The notes beneath the pieces were generated by a model. That model searched no databases, was not told where the DNA came from, and was given only the letters and a program-made list of their open reading frames with translations. The position numbers and the translations under genes are program-made. Source: Pseudomonadales bacterium (lineage in GTDB: Bacteria > Pseudomonadota > Gammaproteobacteria > Pseudomonadales > Azotimanducaceae). From it: a DNA stretch of 64,000 nucleotides. The stretch is taken from assembly GCA_016779585.1 (NCBI GenBank), contig JADHNI010000004.1, forward strand, positions 16,042-80,041. Reading direction: 5' to 3'. Positions within the stretch are counted from its first letter, which is position 1, and every line of letters begins with the position of its first letter. Below are positions 46,966-58,245 of the stretch, piece by piece.

Positions 46966-47188
46966 AGATGCAGGAAAACATCCTTTTCGGCCAATTTTCG
47001 GTTTGTTAGCAGCTACTAACTGCTGATCAGGTCAAAAAAGGGGTTTTTCTGCAACTTTTTTCGCTTTTTGCAGTCTTAGTGTGAGGTTGCTTGCAACTCG
47101 CGCCTATGGGGGATGAAACGCGGTTCGGCGTGGAGCTTGGCTTCGGTTTCTGTTAGTATTCGCGCCGCATTTGGGGACAACAACAAGA

Positions 47189-48118
47189 ATGATCAAACAA
47201 CAGACGCTAAAGAACGTCATTCGTGCGACCGGTGTTGGTCTGCACACCGGTGAAAAGATCTATCTGACGCTCAGACCTGCACCAGCAGACACAGGTATCG
47301 TGTTTGTCCGCGTAGATTCAGAGCCCGTGGTAGAGATACCCGCCCTCACTGAATTTGTTGGTGACACGACGCTGTCTACCACGATAGTAAAAGATGGCCA
47401 GCCGATCTCAACGATCGAACACCTGATGTCAGCCTTCAGTGGTCTCAGTATCGACAACGCCTACGTAGAGGTGAGTGGTCCTGAGATGCCAATCATGGAT
47501 GGTAGCGCGGCAACTTTTGTATTCCTCATTCAATCGGCCGGAATTGAAACGCAAAATGCCCCCAAGAGATTCATCCGCATCAAGAAAACTGTACAGATTA
47601 CTGACGAAGAGAGTGAACGCTCTTATGGTCAGTCGGTCACATTAAAGCCTTATGATGGCTTCAAGGTCAGCCATACGATTGTTTATGACAATGCCGTGAT
47701 CAAGGAGCAGCAGGCGACTGTAGACTTCTCGACAACATCTTTTGTTAAGGAAGTCAGTCGAGCCCGGACATTTGGACTGATGCAGGACTTTGAGTACCTG
47801 CGCGAGCGGAACCTGATTCAGGGCGGCAGCCTGGATAATGCTGTTGTGGTTGATGACTACCGGATCCTCAATGACGACGGACTGCGTCACGAGGATGAAT
47901 TTGTTCGACACAAGATCCTTGACGCTATTGGTGACCTCTACCTCCTCGGTTACAGCGTCATTGGTGAGTTTGTTGGGTACAAATCCGGTCACACAGAAAA
48001 CCACGCGCTGCGTCGAAAGCTGCTTGCGCAACAGGATGCCTGGGAAATTGTGACCTTCGATGATATCGAGAAGGCCCCGGTTTCCTATGGTGGTGGTCTC
48101 GCAGTCGCAGAGGCCTAG
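47189..48118 (+). CDS. lpxC: UDP-3-O-acyl-N-acetylglucosamine deacetylase LpxC
   Basis: Zn-dependent committed step of lipid A synthesis. 309 residues. Zn ligands are visible as His in '[12 protein letters not shown]', His and Asp in '[14 protein letters not shown]', and the catalytic His is in '[13 protein letters not shown]'. '[22 protein letters not shown]' is the canonical N-terminus, fixing ATG 47189. It ends 1 nt from the convergent dciA stop. Its presence implies an LPS-bearing outer membrane. Confidence 0.98.
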   Translation: MIKQQTLKNVIRATGVGLHTGEKIYLTLRPAPADTGIVFVRVDSEPVVEIPALTEFVGDTTLSTTIVKDGQPISTIEHLMSAFSGLSIDNAYVEVSGPEMPIMDGSAATFVFLIQSAGIETQNAPKRFIRIKKTVQITDEESERSYGQSVTLKPYDGFKVSHTIVYDNAVIKEQQATVDFSTTSFVKEVSRARTFGLMQDFEYLRERNLIQGGSLDNAVVVDDYRILNDDGLRHEDEFVRHKILDAIGDLYLLGYSVIGEFVGYKSGHTENHALRRKLLAQQDAWEIVTFDDIEKAPVSYGGGLAVAEA

Positions 48119-48559
48119 TTAATCCGGACGGTCAGCGTGCCGGGTGAGGCGGTTCAACGCTTCTTTCAGTGAATCATCGTCTATGGAGTCAGCCAGTTGT
48201 TCAAGCTGGCGGGCACTTTGTCTTGTAAGGTGGCGTTCGACTTCGGGGGTCGGTTCTCGAAACTCGAGGGGCTGAACCTTTATTTTGAGGTTTCTGACCT
48301 CCAGACCGGAACGTCTTAATGCCGCAATGATATTGCGTTGGCGATAGCGGATTCGTGTAGCCTTGGCTCCCGTCGGTGTAACAAGGGTTAAGTCGTTGTT
48401 TTTAAAGGAAGCAACGGCGCAGTCGTCACTTACGTAATGATCGACGATTTTTTGTATTGATATCAGTTCCTGGGATTGGGCCAGAAGCGATTGCAGTATA
48501 TGATTAGACCCTTTGAGAATCTGGCCTGTAGACCGGGTAGACTTGTGTAGGCGGGGCAT
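48119..48559 (-). CDS. dciA: DciA-type DUF721 protein, replicative helicase loader
   Basis: DUF721 protein of 146 residues; DciA loads DnaB in bacteria lacking DnaC/DnaI. N-terminal KH-like part contains 'LLAQSQELISIQKIVDHYV' and 'NNDLTLVTPTGAKATRIRYR'. The C-terminal stretch with repeated Arg/Glu/Leu is probably disordered. ATG 48559 was chosen because longer readings run into the promoter region of the divergent M23 gene. Located between lpxC and an M23 gene as in Pseudomonas. Confidence 0.85.
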   Translation of the reverse strand: MPRLHKSTRSTGQILKGSNHILQSLLAQSQELISIQKIVDHYVSDDCAVASFKNNDLTLVTPTGAKATRIRYRQRNIIAALRRSGLEVRNLKIKVQPLEFREPTPEVERHLTRQSARQLEQLADSIDDDSLKEALNRLTRHADRPD

Positions 48560-48572
48560 TGGCCAAGTATCT

Positions 48573-49496
48573 ATGAAGTTCATCATTATTGACAACAGAA
48601 CAGGGAAACATCGTTCGTTTACCGCGAATGGTTTCCTGTTTGGCGTTGCCCTGGCAGGACTGATTTCCATTCCAGCTGCAGCAGGCTTTTTTGCCTATCA
48701 GCTTGGCGTGGGTGAAGCTGCACTAACCGGCGAAATGGTTGCCAAGTGGCGTGATGTCCTGGACGACCAGCGAGATACGGTCGAGCAGATGAGAACCGAT
48801 GCAGAGAACAAGCTTGACGCATCAGCGCTCCGAATCGCCCAGCTTCAGGCAAGGATCGTTCGACTCGATGCCCTGGGTGAACGACTGACCAAGATGGGCC
48901 GCCTCGATGAAGGTGAATTTGATTTCTCCCAGGCTCCCGCCATGGGTGGTCCGGCAAACGACCTTGATCTCTCGTCTTACCAACCTCCAGCTTATATGGA
49001 TCTTCTGGACCAACTGGCCCAGGATATCGAGGATCGCGAACAGCAGTTGGGTGTTCTGGAAACCCTCATGGCCAAGCGAAAGATGGACCGGGCAGTGTTC
49101 CTTGCCGGGCGACCGGTCAAGAAGGGGTGGATGTCCTCCCGCTTTGGTCATCGAACTGATCCTATTACGGGTAAGCGGGCCTGGCACAACGGCGTCGACT
49201 TCGCAGGCAAAGATGGCGCTGATGTTGTTTCAGTAGCGGCGGGTGTGGTTGTCTATGCTGGTGCTCGCAGTGGTTACGGCGAAATGGTTGAGATAAACCA
49301 TGGTAGCGGTTACTCAACCCGTTACGGCCACCACAAGGAACTCAAGGTAAAAACCGGTGACATTGTCCGCAAAGGTCAGGTTATTGGTCTCATGGGCAGC
49401 AGCGGTCGATCGACCGGCCCGCACGTTCATTTCGAAGTCTTCAAAAACGGTCGCGTCGTCGACCCTTCTACCTATATCCACCGCGCAAGCCGGTGA
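48573..49496 (+). CDS. M23 (LytM) family metallopeptidase
   Basis: Membrane-anchored peptidoglycan peptidase, 307 residues. One N-terminal membrane helix ('FLFGVALAGLISIPAAAGFF'), a coiled coil (about 50-110 and 145-170), then a LytM domain with intact Zn ligands: 'HNGVDFAGKDG' (H-x3-D), and 'HVHFEVFKNG' (H-x-H), plus a third His in 'RYGHHKELK'. It is therefore likely an active endopeptidase rather than an EnvC/NlpD-type activator. Start ATG 48573 lies 14 nt from divergent dciA. Confidence 0.92.
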   Translation: MKFIIIDNRTGKHRSFTANGFLFGVALAGLISIPAAAGFFAYQLGVGEAALTGEMVAKWRDVLDDQRDTVEQMRTDAENKLDASALRIAQLQARIVRLDALGERLTKMGRLDEGEFDFSQAPAMGGPANDLDLSSYQPPAYMDLLDQLAQDIEDREQQLGVLETLMAKRKMDRAVFLAGRPVKKGWMSSRFGHRTDPITGKRAWHNGVDFAGKDGADVVSVAAGVVVYAGARSGYGEMVEINHGSGYSTRYGHHKELKVKTGDIVRKGQVIGLMGSSGRSTGPHVHFEVFKNGRVVDPSTYIHRASR

Positions 49497-49586
49497 TTCC
49501 TGACTACCAGTATCGGTAAACCGCGGAATTCCTCTCCTGCATAACGGACGGGCCCGCACTCTTCATCTACATTCGAGACAAGCAAC

Positions 49587-52319
49587 ATGTTATTGCAGGC
49601 AATCAGCAAAATATTTGGTAGTAAAAACGATCGCGAACTGAAGCGTATGCGCAAAGTGGTTCAGAAGATCAATGATCTGGAACCCGAGATTGAGCAACTG
49701 TCCGATGACGCGCTTCGCGAGCAGCGGAATGTCTTTAAAGCCCGCCTGGAAGAGGGCGAGAAGCTGGAAACGATGCTCCCCGAAGCTTTCGCGACGGTCA
49801 GGGAGGCGGGTAAACGTGCGTTGGGGCTGCGTCTCTTTGACGTCCAGATGATTGGTGGAATTGTACTGCATGAGGGCAAGATCGCGGAGATGCGAACCGG
49901 TGAAGGCAAAACACTGGTGGCGACACTTCCCCTTTACCTTAATGCAATCGAGGGAGAAGGCGTTCACCTGGTTACGGTGAATGACTATCTGGCAAAACAT
50001 GGTGCCGAATGGATGGGGCCGGTTTACGAAGCTTTAGGCATGACTGTGGGCGTTGTATATGCGCAGCAGGATCCCTTAGAGAAAAAAGCCGCTTATGAAG
50101 CCGATATCACCTATGGCACTAACAATGAGTTTGGTTTCGATTACCTGCGCGACAATATGGCCTTTTCCGCAGAGGAACGTGTCCAGCGAGGGTTAAATTT
50201 TGCCATCGTTGATGAGCTGGACTCGATCCTGATCGATGAGGCGCGAACACCACTGATTATCTCCGGTGGGGTTGAGAACACTGCAGACGTCTACAAGGCC
50301 ATTAACTCCATTATCCCCAGTCTGACGCAGCAGATTAAAACGCCTGAAGATATTGAGGCAGAATGTGAACCCCCCGGTGACTACTTTGTTGATGAAAAGC
50401 AGCGTGATGTAGAACTGACTGAAGAGGGACATCAGAAGGTTGAAAACCTGCTGGTGAGGATAGGTCTGCTGGCTGAAGGTGAAAGTCTCTACGGCACAGC
50501 AAACCTGACTCTCCTGCATCATGTGAGCGCCGCCCTGAAAGCACACTCACTCTTCCATCGGGATGTCGAATACATCGTTGCTGATGGCGAGATCGTTATC
50601 GTTGATGAGCACACCGGTCGAACCATGCCGGGCAGGCGCTGGTCCGGTGGCATTCACCAGGCCATTGAAGCAAAGGAAAATGTTGGCATCACCAACGAAA
50701 GCCAAACCCTGGCGTCGACCACTTTCCAGAACTACTTCCGACTTTATCGAAAGCTGGCGGGGATGACCGGTACTGCGGATACAGAAGCGTTCGAGTTCCG
50801 CCAGATATATGCGCTCGACGTCGTGGTGATCCCGACCAACCTGCCTATGGTCCGTCGTGACCTGAATGACCTGATTTTCATGTCGACGGAAGAGAAGTTC
50901 GAAGCAATCGCGGAAGAGATTGAAGACTGCCTTGCGAACGATGCGCCTGTCCTTGTAGGTACTGCTTCCATTGAGTCTTCGGAGCGACTATCGGAAGCGC
51001 TCAACAAAAAGAAGATCAAGCACAGCGTCCTTAACGCAAAGTTCCATGAAAAAGAAGCCGAGATCATTGCCCAGGCCGGCCGGCCGAAAACGGTCACTAT
51101 CGCAACCAACATGGCGGGCCGTGGTACAGATATTATCCTGGGTGGAAACCCAGACGCTCAGAAGGCGAAGCTGGAAAATCCGACACCGGAACAACTGGCG
51201 AAGATCGATCAGGAATGGCAGGAAAATCACCAGCGAGTTCTGGATGCTGGTGGTTTGCACGTGATCGGCACAGAGCGCCACGAGAGTCGTCGCATCGATA
51301 ATCAGCTCCGGGGTCGAGCCGGTCGCCAGGGTGACCCCGGTTATTCGCGATTTTACCTGTCACTGGAAGACGATCTGATGCGCATTTTCGCCTCCGACCG
51401 TGTTCGAGGTTTCATGCAGAACATGGGTATGGAACGTGGCGAGGCTATCGAGCATCGCATGGTGACCAACGCCATTGAAAAGGCGCAACGCAAGGTGGAA
51501 GGACGAAACTTCGATATCCGCAAGCAGTTGCTTGAGTACGACGACGTGGCGAACGATCAACGCCAGATGGTCTATAGGCAGCGAAATGAACTCATTGAGT
51601 CAGATGATATTTCTGATGTCGTTGAAGTGCTTTGGGATGACGTCGTGAATAACGTCATTGACGGATTTATTCCCCCGCAAAGCCTGGAAGAACAGTGGGA
51701 CGTGCCTGGTCTTGAGCAGGCCCTGCACACGGAGTTCAATGCGAGTCTACCCATACGTACATGGCTGGATGAAGATGCTTCGTTACATGAGGAATCGCTG
51801 CGCGAAAAAATTGTGGCGGAGATACGTGGTGAGTACGCCAAGAAAGAAGAGATCGTTGGTCCGCAGATTCGCCTGTTCGAAAAGCGCATCATGCTGGATG
51901 TCCTGGACAACCTCTGGAAAGAGCACCTTGCTGCCATGGACTACCTGAGACAGGGCATTCACCTTCGCGCTTATGCGCAGAAACAACCCAAGAACGAATA
52001 CAAGCGTGAGGCGTTCGAGTTGTTTGAGAACCTGCTCAGTAACATCCGCCTTGAAGTGGTTCGATTCCTGTCGCGAGTCCAGTTTCAGACCACCGAAGAT
52101 GTGGAAGAGCTGGAACGTCGCCGTCGAGAAGAAGAATCGAGGGCAAAGCTTAACTATCAAAAGTCCTCAGCCTCTGCGATGGGTGAACCGGAAGACGCCG
52201 GGTCCGAGCCGGAACCGCAGACACCGTTTGTCAGACGTGAAAAGAAGGTCGGCCGCAATGAACCCTGTCCGTGTGGTTCAGGCAAGAAATACAAGTCATG
52301 TCACGGGAAGCTCGGGTGA
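49587..52319 (+). CDS. secA: Protein translocase ATPase SecA
   Basis: Motor of the SecYEG translocon, 910 residues. Walker A '[19 protein letters not shown]' (about residue 103), DEAD-like '[20 protein letters not shown]', motif '[18 protein letters not shown]', '[20 protein letters not shown]', helical scaffold and wing domains, and the C-terminal Zn-binding SecB tail '[17 protein letters not shown]'. The stop shares one base with the argJ ATG (TGATG). Confidence 0.99.
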   Translation: MLLQAISKIFGSKNDRELKRMRKVVQKINDLEPEIEQLSDDALREQRNVFKARLEEGEKLETMLPEAFATVREAGKRALGLRLFDVQMIGGIVLHEGKIAEMRTGEGKTLVATLPLYLNAIEGEGVHLVTVNDYLAKHGAEWMGPVYEALGMTVGVVYAQQDPLEKKAAYEADITYGTNNEFGFDYLRDNMAFSAEERVQRGLNFAIVDELDSILIDEARTPLIISGGVENTADVYKAINSIIPSLTQQIKTPEDIEAECEPPGDYFVDEKQRDVELTEEGHQKVENLLVRIGLLAEGESLYGTANLTLLHHVSAALKAHSLFHRDVEYIVADGEIVIVDEHTGRTMPGRRWSGGIHQAIEAKENVGITNESQTLASTTFQNYFRLYRKLAGMTGTADTEAFEFRQIYALDVVVIPTNLPMVRRDLNDLIFMSTEEKFEAIAEEIEDCLANDAPVLVGTASIESSERLSEALNKKKIKHSVLNAKFHEKEAEIIAQAGRPKTVTIATNMAGRGTDIILGGNPDAQKAKLENPTPEQLAKIDQEWQENHQRVLDAGGLHVIGTERHESRRIDNQLRGRAGRQGDPGYSRFYLSLEDDLMRIFASDRVRGFMQNMGMERGEAIEHRMVTNAIEKAQRKVEGRNFDIRKQLLEYDDVANDQRQMVYRQRNELIESDDISDVVEVLWDDVVNNVIDGFIPPQSLEEQWDVPGLEQALHTEFNASLPIRTWLDEDASLHEESLREKIVAEIRGEYAKKEEIVGPQIRLFEKRIMLDVLDNLWKEHLAAMDYLRQGIHLRAYAQKQPKNEYKREAFELFENLLSNIRLEVVRFLSRVQFQTTEDVEELERRRREEESRAKLNYQKSSASAMGEPEDAGSEPEPQTPFVRREKKVGRNEPCPCGSGKKYKSCHGKLG

Positions 52320-53524
52320 TGGCCGTCGGTGAAGCATCTACAGGTTTTCAGGTAGTTCCTGGGGTCAGGCTGGCCAGCGTATCCTGTGGCATCAAAGGCC
52401 AGGACCAGCTGGACCTGGTTTTGTTCGAGTTTCAGCCTGGCAGTACCACGGCCGGCGTCTTTACCCGGAGTCACTTCGCGGCGGCACCGGTGCTACTCAG
52501 CCGTGAACATCTCAGCAGGCGTAACTCCCGTTACTTCCTCATTAACAGCGGTAATGCGAATGCCGCCACGGGAGAGGCAGGCAAATCTGATGCGCTGGCC
52601 TGCTGCCAGGCCCTGTCACAGCAGACGGGAAGCCTGCCCGAAGAAGTGCTGCCCTTTTCCACAGGCGTGATCGGCGAGAAGCTTCAGGTAGAACACATTA
52701 CCAATGCCTTGCCGGACCTTACGAACACGCTTCGTGAAGATAACTGGCTCCTTGCAGCGCGGGGTATCATGACGACCGATACCCGACCAAAAATTAGCAG
52801 TCGCCAGGTAGAGATTGAGGGTAAGACTGTCACGCTCACCGGCATTGCCAAGGGTGCAGGTATGATTCAGCCTAACATGGCAACCATGCTTGCCTATGCG
52901 GCGACAGATGCCATTGTCAGCCAGGAAAACCTTCAGGCGATGCTGGTCGATAGCGTGAACCAGTCGTTCAATCGTATTACCGTTGACAGTGACACGTCGA
53001 CTAATGATTCCTGCATGCTGACAGCGACTGGAGTTTCAGGGGTTGATTGCAACGCAGGTGCGGCGCGTCAGGCTTTTGTCGTTGCCCTGAACGAACTGGT
53101 GCGCGAACTTGCTCATGCGATCGTGCGTGATGGAGAGGGAGCAACCAAGTTCGTGGCTGTGAGGGTAAAGGGTGGCAGGACAGATGCTGAATGCCTGGAA
53201 GTCGCCTATGCGATCGCCAATTCACCGCTTATAAAGACCGCGCTTTTTGCCAGTGACGCCAACTGGGGTCGAATTGTTATGGCCATCGGTAAAGCCAATG
53301 TTGAACTTGATGCGTCGAAGATTGATGTATTCCTGGACGATGTCTGCCTGATGCGGGCGGGTGGTCGTGATGATGACTACACGGAAGAGGCTGGAACTAC
53401 TGTCATGAAAAACGAGGAAATCACAATTACCGTGAACCTGAACCTGGGTGATGCGGTTGAGACGGTCTGGACGAGCGACCTTTCACACGAGTATGTGACG
53501 ATCAATGCCGAATACCGTACCTAA
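52319..53524 (+). CDS. argJ: Bifunctional ornithine acetyltransferase/N-acetylglutamate synthase ArgJ
   Basis: Recycles the acetyl group in arginine synthesis. 401 residues, matching family length. The self-cleavage site is the Thr in '[15 protein letters not shown]' (about residue 190), which becomes the catalytic N-terminus of the beta chain. Other signatures are '[13 protein letters not shown]' and 'GDGEGATKF'-like '[13 protein letters not shown]'. ATG 52319 is preferred over upstream in-frame starts inside secA. Tail-to-tail with yacG, sharing 4 nt. Confidence 0.96.
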   Translation: MAVGEASTGFQVVPGVRLASVSCGIKGQDQLDLVLFEFQPGSTTAGVFTRSHFAAAPVLLSREHLSRRNSRYFLINSGNANAATGEAGKSDALACCQALSQQTGSLPEEVLPFSTGVIGEKLQVEHITNALPDLTNTLREDNWLLAARGIMTTDTRPKISSRQVEIEGKTVTLTGIAKGAGMIQPNMATMLAYAATDAIVSQENLQAMLVDSVNQSFNRITVDSDTSTNDSCMLTATGVSGVDCNAGAARQAFVVALNELVRELAHAIVRDGEGATKFVAVRVKGGRTDAECLEVAYAIANSPLIKTALFASDANWGRIVMAIGKANVELDASKIDVFLDDVCLMRAGGRDDDYTEEAGTTVMKNEEITITVNLNLGDAVETVWTSDLSHEYVTINAEYRT

Positions 53525-53721
53525 CTCGATTCGTCGCCATGAAGATCCGACTCCGTAACATCATCGTGCTCGGGGTCTGAGGCAATTCGGCGATTACCTT
53601 CAGCCCATTCCCCCAGGTCAATCAACCTGCAGCGATCGCTGCAGAATGGACGAAACTTGCTTGAGGCAACCCAGGCGACTGCCTTGTCGCAGGTAGGGCA
53701 CTTTACGATAACGTCAGCCAT
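53521..53721 (-). CDS. yacG: DNA gyrase inhibitor YacG
   Basis: Small zinc-ribbon protein (66 residues) that inhibits GyrB in E. coli. Four Cys ligands are seen as '[10 protein letters not shown]' and '[15 protein letters not shown]', followed by '[11 protein letters not shown]'. Encoded just after coaE, its usual partner in the coaE-yacG arrangement. Confidence 0.95.
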   Translation of the reverse strand: MADVIVKCPTCDKAVAWVASSKFRPFCSDRCRLIDLGEWAEGNRRIASDPEHDDVTESDLHGDESS

Positions 53722-53731
53722 GGCCTGTTGG

Positions 53732-54331
53732 TCAATAGTTTCCTGAAAGCTGCAAATATAGCTGATGTAACTTTTCCACTTCTACCTTTAACTTCTCTGC
53801 ATCGGAGTCATTCACGATCAGGTCATCAGCCTGCTCGATCCGGGTTTCCCTGTCCGGTTGTGCATTCAGAATAGCTTCAACCTGCTCGCGGCTATTGTTA
53901 TCCCGCGCCATCACGCGCTTGATCTGCACTTCTCTTGGCGCATCGACGACAAGCAGGCGGTTCATCGGCGCCATGCGTCCTGTTCCCGTAGACAGCACAA
54001 GCAGGGCGTAAGGTGAGGTAGCCTCTTTCAGAATCATCATGAGGTCTTCAATGATCGGGCGGTGAGTCTGGGACTCCAGGAAGCGTCGGTCTTCCTCGCT
54101 CCGAAACACGCGATCTCTCAGCTTCGCTCGATCCAATGTGTCATCTTCGTGAAGGATATCCCTGCCAAATCGCGTAACGATATTGTGGTATGCCGGTTTG
54201 CCTGGTTCCACAACGGTTCGTGCGGAAACATCGGCGTCGGCAATGACAATGCCATAGCCGGCGAAAAGATCTGAAACTGTGGATTTGCCGGTTCCGATAC
54301 CGCCTCTCAGGCCTACAACGAAATCTGTCAT
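53732..54331 (-). CDS. coaE: Dephospho-CoA kinase CoaE
   Basis: Last enzyme of coenzyme A synthesis, 199 residues. P-loop '[18 protein letters not shown]', then '[16 protein letters not shown]' and '[10 protein letters not shown]'. The usual 'PLLVESGL' segment is replaced by '[20 protein letters not shown]', so this loop is divergent. The ATG shares one base with the pilD stop (TGATG). Order pilB-pilC-pilD-coaE-yacG is conserved in Pseudomonas. Confidence 0.93.
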   Translation of the reverse strand: MTDFVVGLRGGIGTGKSTVSDLFAGYGIVIADADVSARTVVEPGKPAYHNIVTRFGRDILHEDDTLDRAKLRDRVFRSEEDRRFLESQTHRPIIEDLMMILKEATSPYALLVLSTGTGRMAPMNRLLVVDAPREVQIKRVMARDNNSREQVEAILNAQPDRETRIEQADDLIVNDSDAEKLKVEVEKLHQLYLQLSGNY

Positions 54332-55245
54332 CAGGTGCCCAGTGTCACCTGCAGGTAAAGATCAATCAGTTCGTTGCCCCAGAGCAGCGCGATAAAACCG
54401 GCGATGGCAAGAAAGGGTCCAAACTTGAGGGGTACCGAGCGGTCTCGCCCGGCCAGGATCAGCGCACCACCAATCAATGCGCCGGCGAAAGAACTGACGA
54501 TGATGATCAGGGGCAGTGATGCGGCACCGAGCCATGCACCGAGCATCGCCAGCATCTTGAAGTCGCCGAAACCCATCCCTTCCTTTCCGGTCGCGAGTTT
54601 GAACAGTTGGTACACCGTCCAGAGGACCAGGTAGCCGAGCACGGCCCCGAGAAAGGCGGCAGGGAAGGGAACAAATACGCCAAAGAAGTTTACGATCAAG
54701 CCGAGCCAGAGAAAGGGCAGTGTAATGCTGTCGGGCAGGAGCTGCGTATCGAAATCAATCAACGCAAGTGCAATCAGTGCCCAGGTTAGAACGCAGGCGG
54801 CGAGCCCCTGCAGGGTAGGTCCAAGCATGAAAATGACGAGAGCTGTAAGTATTGCCGTGGCTGCCTCAACCGTCGGGTAGCGAGCACTCACTGGAGTACT
54901 GCAGGAAGCGCACTTGCCGCCAATAATGAACCAGCCGATGATCGGGATGTTGTGCCAGGGCTTTATTGCCGTGCCGCAGGAAGGGCAGGTGGAATTTGGA
55001 ACAACAAGGTTAAACGGTTTTTGTGGTGCGGGCAGCTGCTGCCTGACAGATTCAACCAGTGCTTCGTCCTCGGTGCTTTCATGGATGATTTCCAGGGACT
55101 GTTCCCGCCAGTCCTGCATCATCATAACCGGCAGTCGATAAACAACAACGTTCAGGAAGCTGCCAATCGCAGAACCAAACACGAAGGCAACAACAGGCCA
55201 GAAGTAAGGGTAGTGTGCCTGCAGAAAGGCAACGTCATCGAGCAT
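54331..55245 (-). CDS. pilD: Type IV prepilin peptidase/N-methyltransferase PilD
   Basis: Inner-membrane aspartyl protease that cleaves prepilin leaders and methylates the new N-terminus. Tetracysteine cytoplasmic domain: 'CPSCGTAIKPWHNIP' and 'GGKCASCSTPVSARYP'. Catalytic aspartates lie in 'LIDFDTQLLPDSITLP' and 'GFGDFKMLAMLGAWLG'. About eight membrane helices. The start 'MLDDVAFLQAHYPYFW' at 55245 matches the family; in-frame GTG 55293 or ATG 55290 would overlap pilC. No clear Shine-Dalgarno. Confidence 0.96.
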   Translation of the reverse strand: MLDDVAFLQAHYPYFWPVVAFVFGSAIGSFLNVVVYRLPVMMMQDWREQSLEIIHESTEDEALVESVRQQLPAPQKPFNLVVPNSTCPSCGTAIKPWHNIPIIGWFIIGGKCASCSTPVSARYPTVEAATAILTALVIFMLGPTLQGLAACVLTWALIALALIDFDTQLLPDSITLPFLWLGLIVNFFGVFVPFPAAFLGAVLGYLVLWTVYQLFKLATGKEGMGFGDFKMLAMLGAWLGAASLPLIIIVSSFAGALIGGALILAGRDRSVPLKFGPFLAIAGFIALLWGNELIDLYLQVTLGT

Positions 55246-55270
55246 CAGTTTTTCAGGAATCGGGTGGGCT

Positions 55271-56494
55271 TTAACCGCCGCCGATCGCATCACCCATGCC
55301 GAAGATGGGCAGGTACATCGCGATGATCAAACCACCAATGACGACACCCAGGAATGACATGATCAGTGGTTCCATCAGACTGGTCAGGCCTTCAACCGCG
55401 TTGTCGACCATCTCCTCGTAGTAGGTGGCAGCCTTGTCGAGCATGCCGTCCAGAGCACCGGATTCTTCACCGATCGCCACCATCTGGATGACCATGTTCG
55501 GGAATACACCCGCAGATTTCATGGAGGTATTCAGCTGGATACCGCTGGAGACGTCTTCCTTGATCTTGTTGATGGCCTCGAGATAAACGATGTTACCCGC
55601 AGCTCCGGCGACAGATTCCAGCGCGTCAACCAGTGGTACACCGGCGGCAAATGTTGTGGATAGTGTTCTTGCGAATCGCGCCACACAGGACTTGTCGAGA
55701 ATATCGCCGAGAATCGGCAGTTTCAGCATCATACGTTCCTGTCCGTCGCGTACAGCTTTGGAACGCTTGTGTGCTTCTTTGTAAGCAAAAAATATCGCCC
55801 CCAGTGCAGCCAGCCCTGCAAACCACCATTCCTGCATGAATCGCGACATGTCGACAACCATCTGGGTAAACTCAGGCAGTTCAGCGCCAAAGCCGGCGAA
55901 GATTTCTTCGAACTGGGGTACTACTTTCACCAGCAGGATACCGGAGACCACACCGGCAACCACAAGTACCGCGATGGGATAGTTCATGGCACTCTTGATC
56001 TTGGCCTTCAATGCCTCGGTTTTTTCCTTGTAGGTCGCGAGCCTGTCCAGCATGGTTTCCAGTGCACCGGATTGTTCACCGGCTTCCACCAGGTTACAGA
56101 ACAGGTCGTCAAAGTATTCAGGTTGCGTTTTGATGGCGTGTGCAAAGGAGTTACCGGAAGACACCTCGTCGCGGATCTTGAGGATCAGGTCCTTCATGGC
56201 CGGGTTATCCATACCGTCAGCCACAATCTCGAACGACTGCACCAGCGGAACACCGGCTTTCATCATGGTGGCGAGCTGTCGGGTGAAAAGTGCAATGTCT
56301 CCCGGGGTGACTTTTGCACCCATTTTGGCGAGATTAAAACCACCACCTTTTTTGCTGACCTTGGTGGGGTTGATACCCTGCTTGCGTAGCTCCGCCTTTG
56401 CGACATTCGCATTGCTGCTGGTAATTTCGCCCTTGGTTTTCTTGCCTTGCTTGTCTGTACCTTCGTAGACGAAAACCGTGCTAGCTGCTGCCAT
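55271..56494 (-). CDS. pilC: Type IV pilus inner-membrane platform protein PilC
   Basis: Polytopic protein connecting the PilB motor to pilus assembly, 407 residues. Two GspF/T2SSF domains with 'FTRQLATMMKAGVPLVQSFE' (about 70) and 'FARTLSTTFAAGVPLVDALE' (about 272), and three membrane helices around 175, 225 and 380. The C-terminal 'MSFLGVVIGGLIIAMYLPIF' is typical. Downstream of pilB by 29 nt. Confidence 0.98.
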   Translation of the reverse strand: MAAASTVFVYEGTDKQGKKTKGEITSSNANVAKAELRKQGINPTKVSKKGGGFNLAKMGAKVTPGDIALFTRQLATMMKAGVPLVQSFEIVADGMDNPAMKDLILKIRDEVSSGNSFAHAIKTQPEYFDDLFCNLVEAGEQSGALETMLDRLATYKEKTEALKAKIKSAMNYPIAVLVVAGVVSGILLVKVVPQFEEIFAGFGAELPEFTQMVVDMSRFMQEWWFAGLAALGAIFFAYKEAHKRSKAVRDGQERMMLKLPILGDILDKSCVARFARTLSTTFAAGVPLVDALESVAGAAGNIVYLEAINKIKEDVSSGIQLNTSMKSAGVFPNMVIQMVAIGEESGALDGMLDKAATYYEEMVDNAVEGLTSLMEPLIMSFLGVVIGGLIIAMYLPIFGMGDAIGGG

Positions 56495-56523
56495 GGTGAC
56501 CTCTTCGCTCTGACCTGTTCAGT

Positions 56524-58245
56524 TTAGTGACCACTGGTGACTCGGTCTACTTCGTCAAGACTGGTTAAACCGTTCTTAACTTTCACCAACGCTGACTGGA
56601 AAATGTTGTTAAAGCCTTCCCGTTCGCTGACCTCGGCGATCTGCAGTGAGTTGCCATCTTCCATAATAATCTTTGAAATTTCCGGCACGATCTTCATTAC
56701 CTCGTAGATACCGACCCGACCTTTGTAGCCACCGGAACATTTGTCGCATCCCTTGGGTCCGAAAATCTCGAGTCCCGCATCGACGTCTTCTTCTGTGAAT
56801 CCTTTTTCCATCAGCGCGTTTTTCGGAACGTCCAGCTTAAGTTTGCAGTCGCACAGTCGCCGTGCGAGTCGCTGAGCGACAATGAGATTGATCGAGGTTG
56901 CGAGGTTAAACGCGGGTACACCCATGTTCCTGAGACGGGTCAGGGTTTCCGGTGCACTGTTGGTGTGCAATGTAGACATCACCATGTGACCTGTTTGCGC
57001 CGCCTTGATCGAAATGTTTGCCGTTTCCAGGTCTCGAATCTCGCCGACCATCACGATGTCCGGGTCCTGACGCAGGAAGGATCGCAGCGCCTCCGAGAAG
57101 TCAAGGCCAACCTTGTGGTTTACCGGACACTGGTTGATACCCTCAAGGTTAATCTCGACCGGATCTTCCGCGGTTGAGATGTTCAGCTCTGGTGTATTCA
57201 GGATGTTTAGACCGGTATACAAAGATACTGTCTTGCCTGAACCCGTTGGACCAGTAACCAGGAACATACCCTGCGGTTTGTGCAGGGCTTCCAGATACAA
57301 TTGCTTCTGGTCGTCTTCATAGCCGAGGGCGTCAATACCCATTTTCGCAGAGCTGGGGTCAAGAATTCGAAGACAGAGTTTCTCCCCGAACAATACAGGC
57401 AGGGTATTCACCCGGAAGTCGATGGCCTTCGACTTGGAGATCTTCAGCTTGATACGGCCGTCCTGGGGCACCCGGCGTTCCGAGATGTCCATCTGGGACA
57501 TAACTTTCAGACGCGCTGAGATACGTGGACCGAGGTTGACCGGAGGGCGTGCAACTTCGTGAAGTACACCGTCAGTACGGAAACGGACACGGTAAGCTTT
57601 TTCAAACGGTTCGAAGTGGAGGTCGGAAGAACCACCTTTGATCGCATCCATCAGCATTTTGTTGATGAACCTGACCACCGGCGTGTCATCAGCCGCGGAA
57701 CCAGTATCGTCATCATCCTTGCCGCCGCCTTCTTCATCAACCGCTTCGAGGTCCAGATCGACGTCGTCATCATCTCCGAGATCCCCCAGGCCGCCACCTT
57801 CCTGTGCCTCGAGAAACGCTTCAATGAAGCTGGTCAGCTTGTCTTCTTCAACCAGGACTTCTTCGGTTGAAATACCGGTCTGGAACTTGATCTCGTCCAG
57901 CCCTGTCCGGTTGGTCGGGTCGGATACGGCAACGAACAAACGGTTACCGCGGTGGAACACAGGGATGGCGTGGTTGGCGCGGATCAGCTTTTCATCCACC
58001 AGGTTCTTGGGGATGACTTCAGGGTCCAGTGTGGTGATGTCGAGTAGCGGCGTACCGAACTCTTCAGAGGCAGAGTTTGCTATTTCTCTTGCGCTGATAA
58101 TGCTGGCCTGAACCAGGTGGGAGACAAACGGGACACGATTTTTTCTTGCTTCTTCAGCCGCTTCCCTGGCCGCTTCTTCCTCAATGAGATTGTCCTCCAC
58201 CAGCCGACGCGCCAGACCACTGAGTTGAATAGGATTTGCTGCCAT
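56524..58245 (-). CDS. pilB: Type IV pilus extension ATPase PilB
   Basis: Hexameric motor for pilus extension, 573 residues. N-terminal MshEN/GspE_N domain (about 1-150) with an acidic linker (about 150-180), then the ATPase: Walker A 'GPTGSGKTVSLYTGL', Asp box 'ISTAEDPVEINLEGINQ', Walker B 'PDIVMVGEIRDLETA', His box 'GHMVMSTLHTNSAPETL', and Zn-binding Cys in 'LCDCKLKLD' and 'CDKCSGGYKGR'. Divergent from pilA across a 364-nt regulatory gap. Confidence 0.98.
   Translation of the reverse strand: MAANPIQLSGLARRLVEDNLIEEEAAREAAEEARKNRVPFVSHLVQASIISAREIANSASEEFGTPLLDITTLDPEVIPKNLVDEKLIRANHAIPVFHRGNRLFVAVSDPTNRTGLDEIKFQTGISTEEVLVEEDKLTSFIEAFLEAQEGGGLGDLGDDDDVDLDLEAVDEEGGGKDDDDTGSAADDTPVVRFINKMLMDAIKGGSSDLHFEPFEKAYRVRFRTDGVLHEVARPPVNLGPRISARLKVMSQMDISERRVPQDGRIKLKISKSKAIDFRVNTLPVLFGEKLCLRILDPSSAKMGIDALGYEDDQKQLYLEALHKPQGMFLVTGPTGSGKTVSLYTGLNILNTPELNISTAEDPVEINLEGINQCPVNHKVGLDFSEALRSFLRQDPDIVMVGEIRDLETANISIKAAQTGHMVMSTLHTNSAPETLTRLRNMGVPAFNLATSINLIVAQRLARRLCDCKLKLDVPKNALMEKGFTEEDVDAGLEIFGPKGCDKCSGGYKGRVGIYEVMKIVPEISKIIMEDGNSLQIAEVSEREGFNNIFQSALVKVKNGLTSLDEVDRVTSGH

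Noticed and set aside
46966..47188. Promoter for lpxC in the ftsZ-lpxC gap
   Set aside because: A TAGTAT -10-like element exists near 47155 but no acceptable -35 hexamer stands at 16-18 nt; not strong enough to list.
55769..56389. 206-residue plus-strand ORF across pilC
   Set aside because: Shadow of pilC; no motif, no ribosome binding site.
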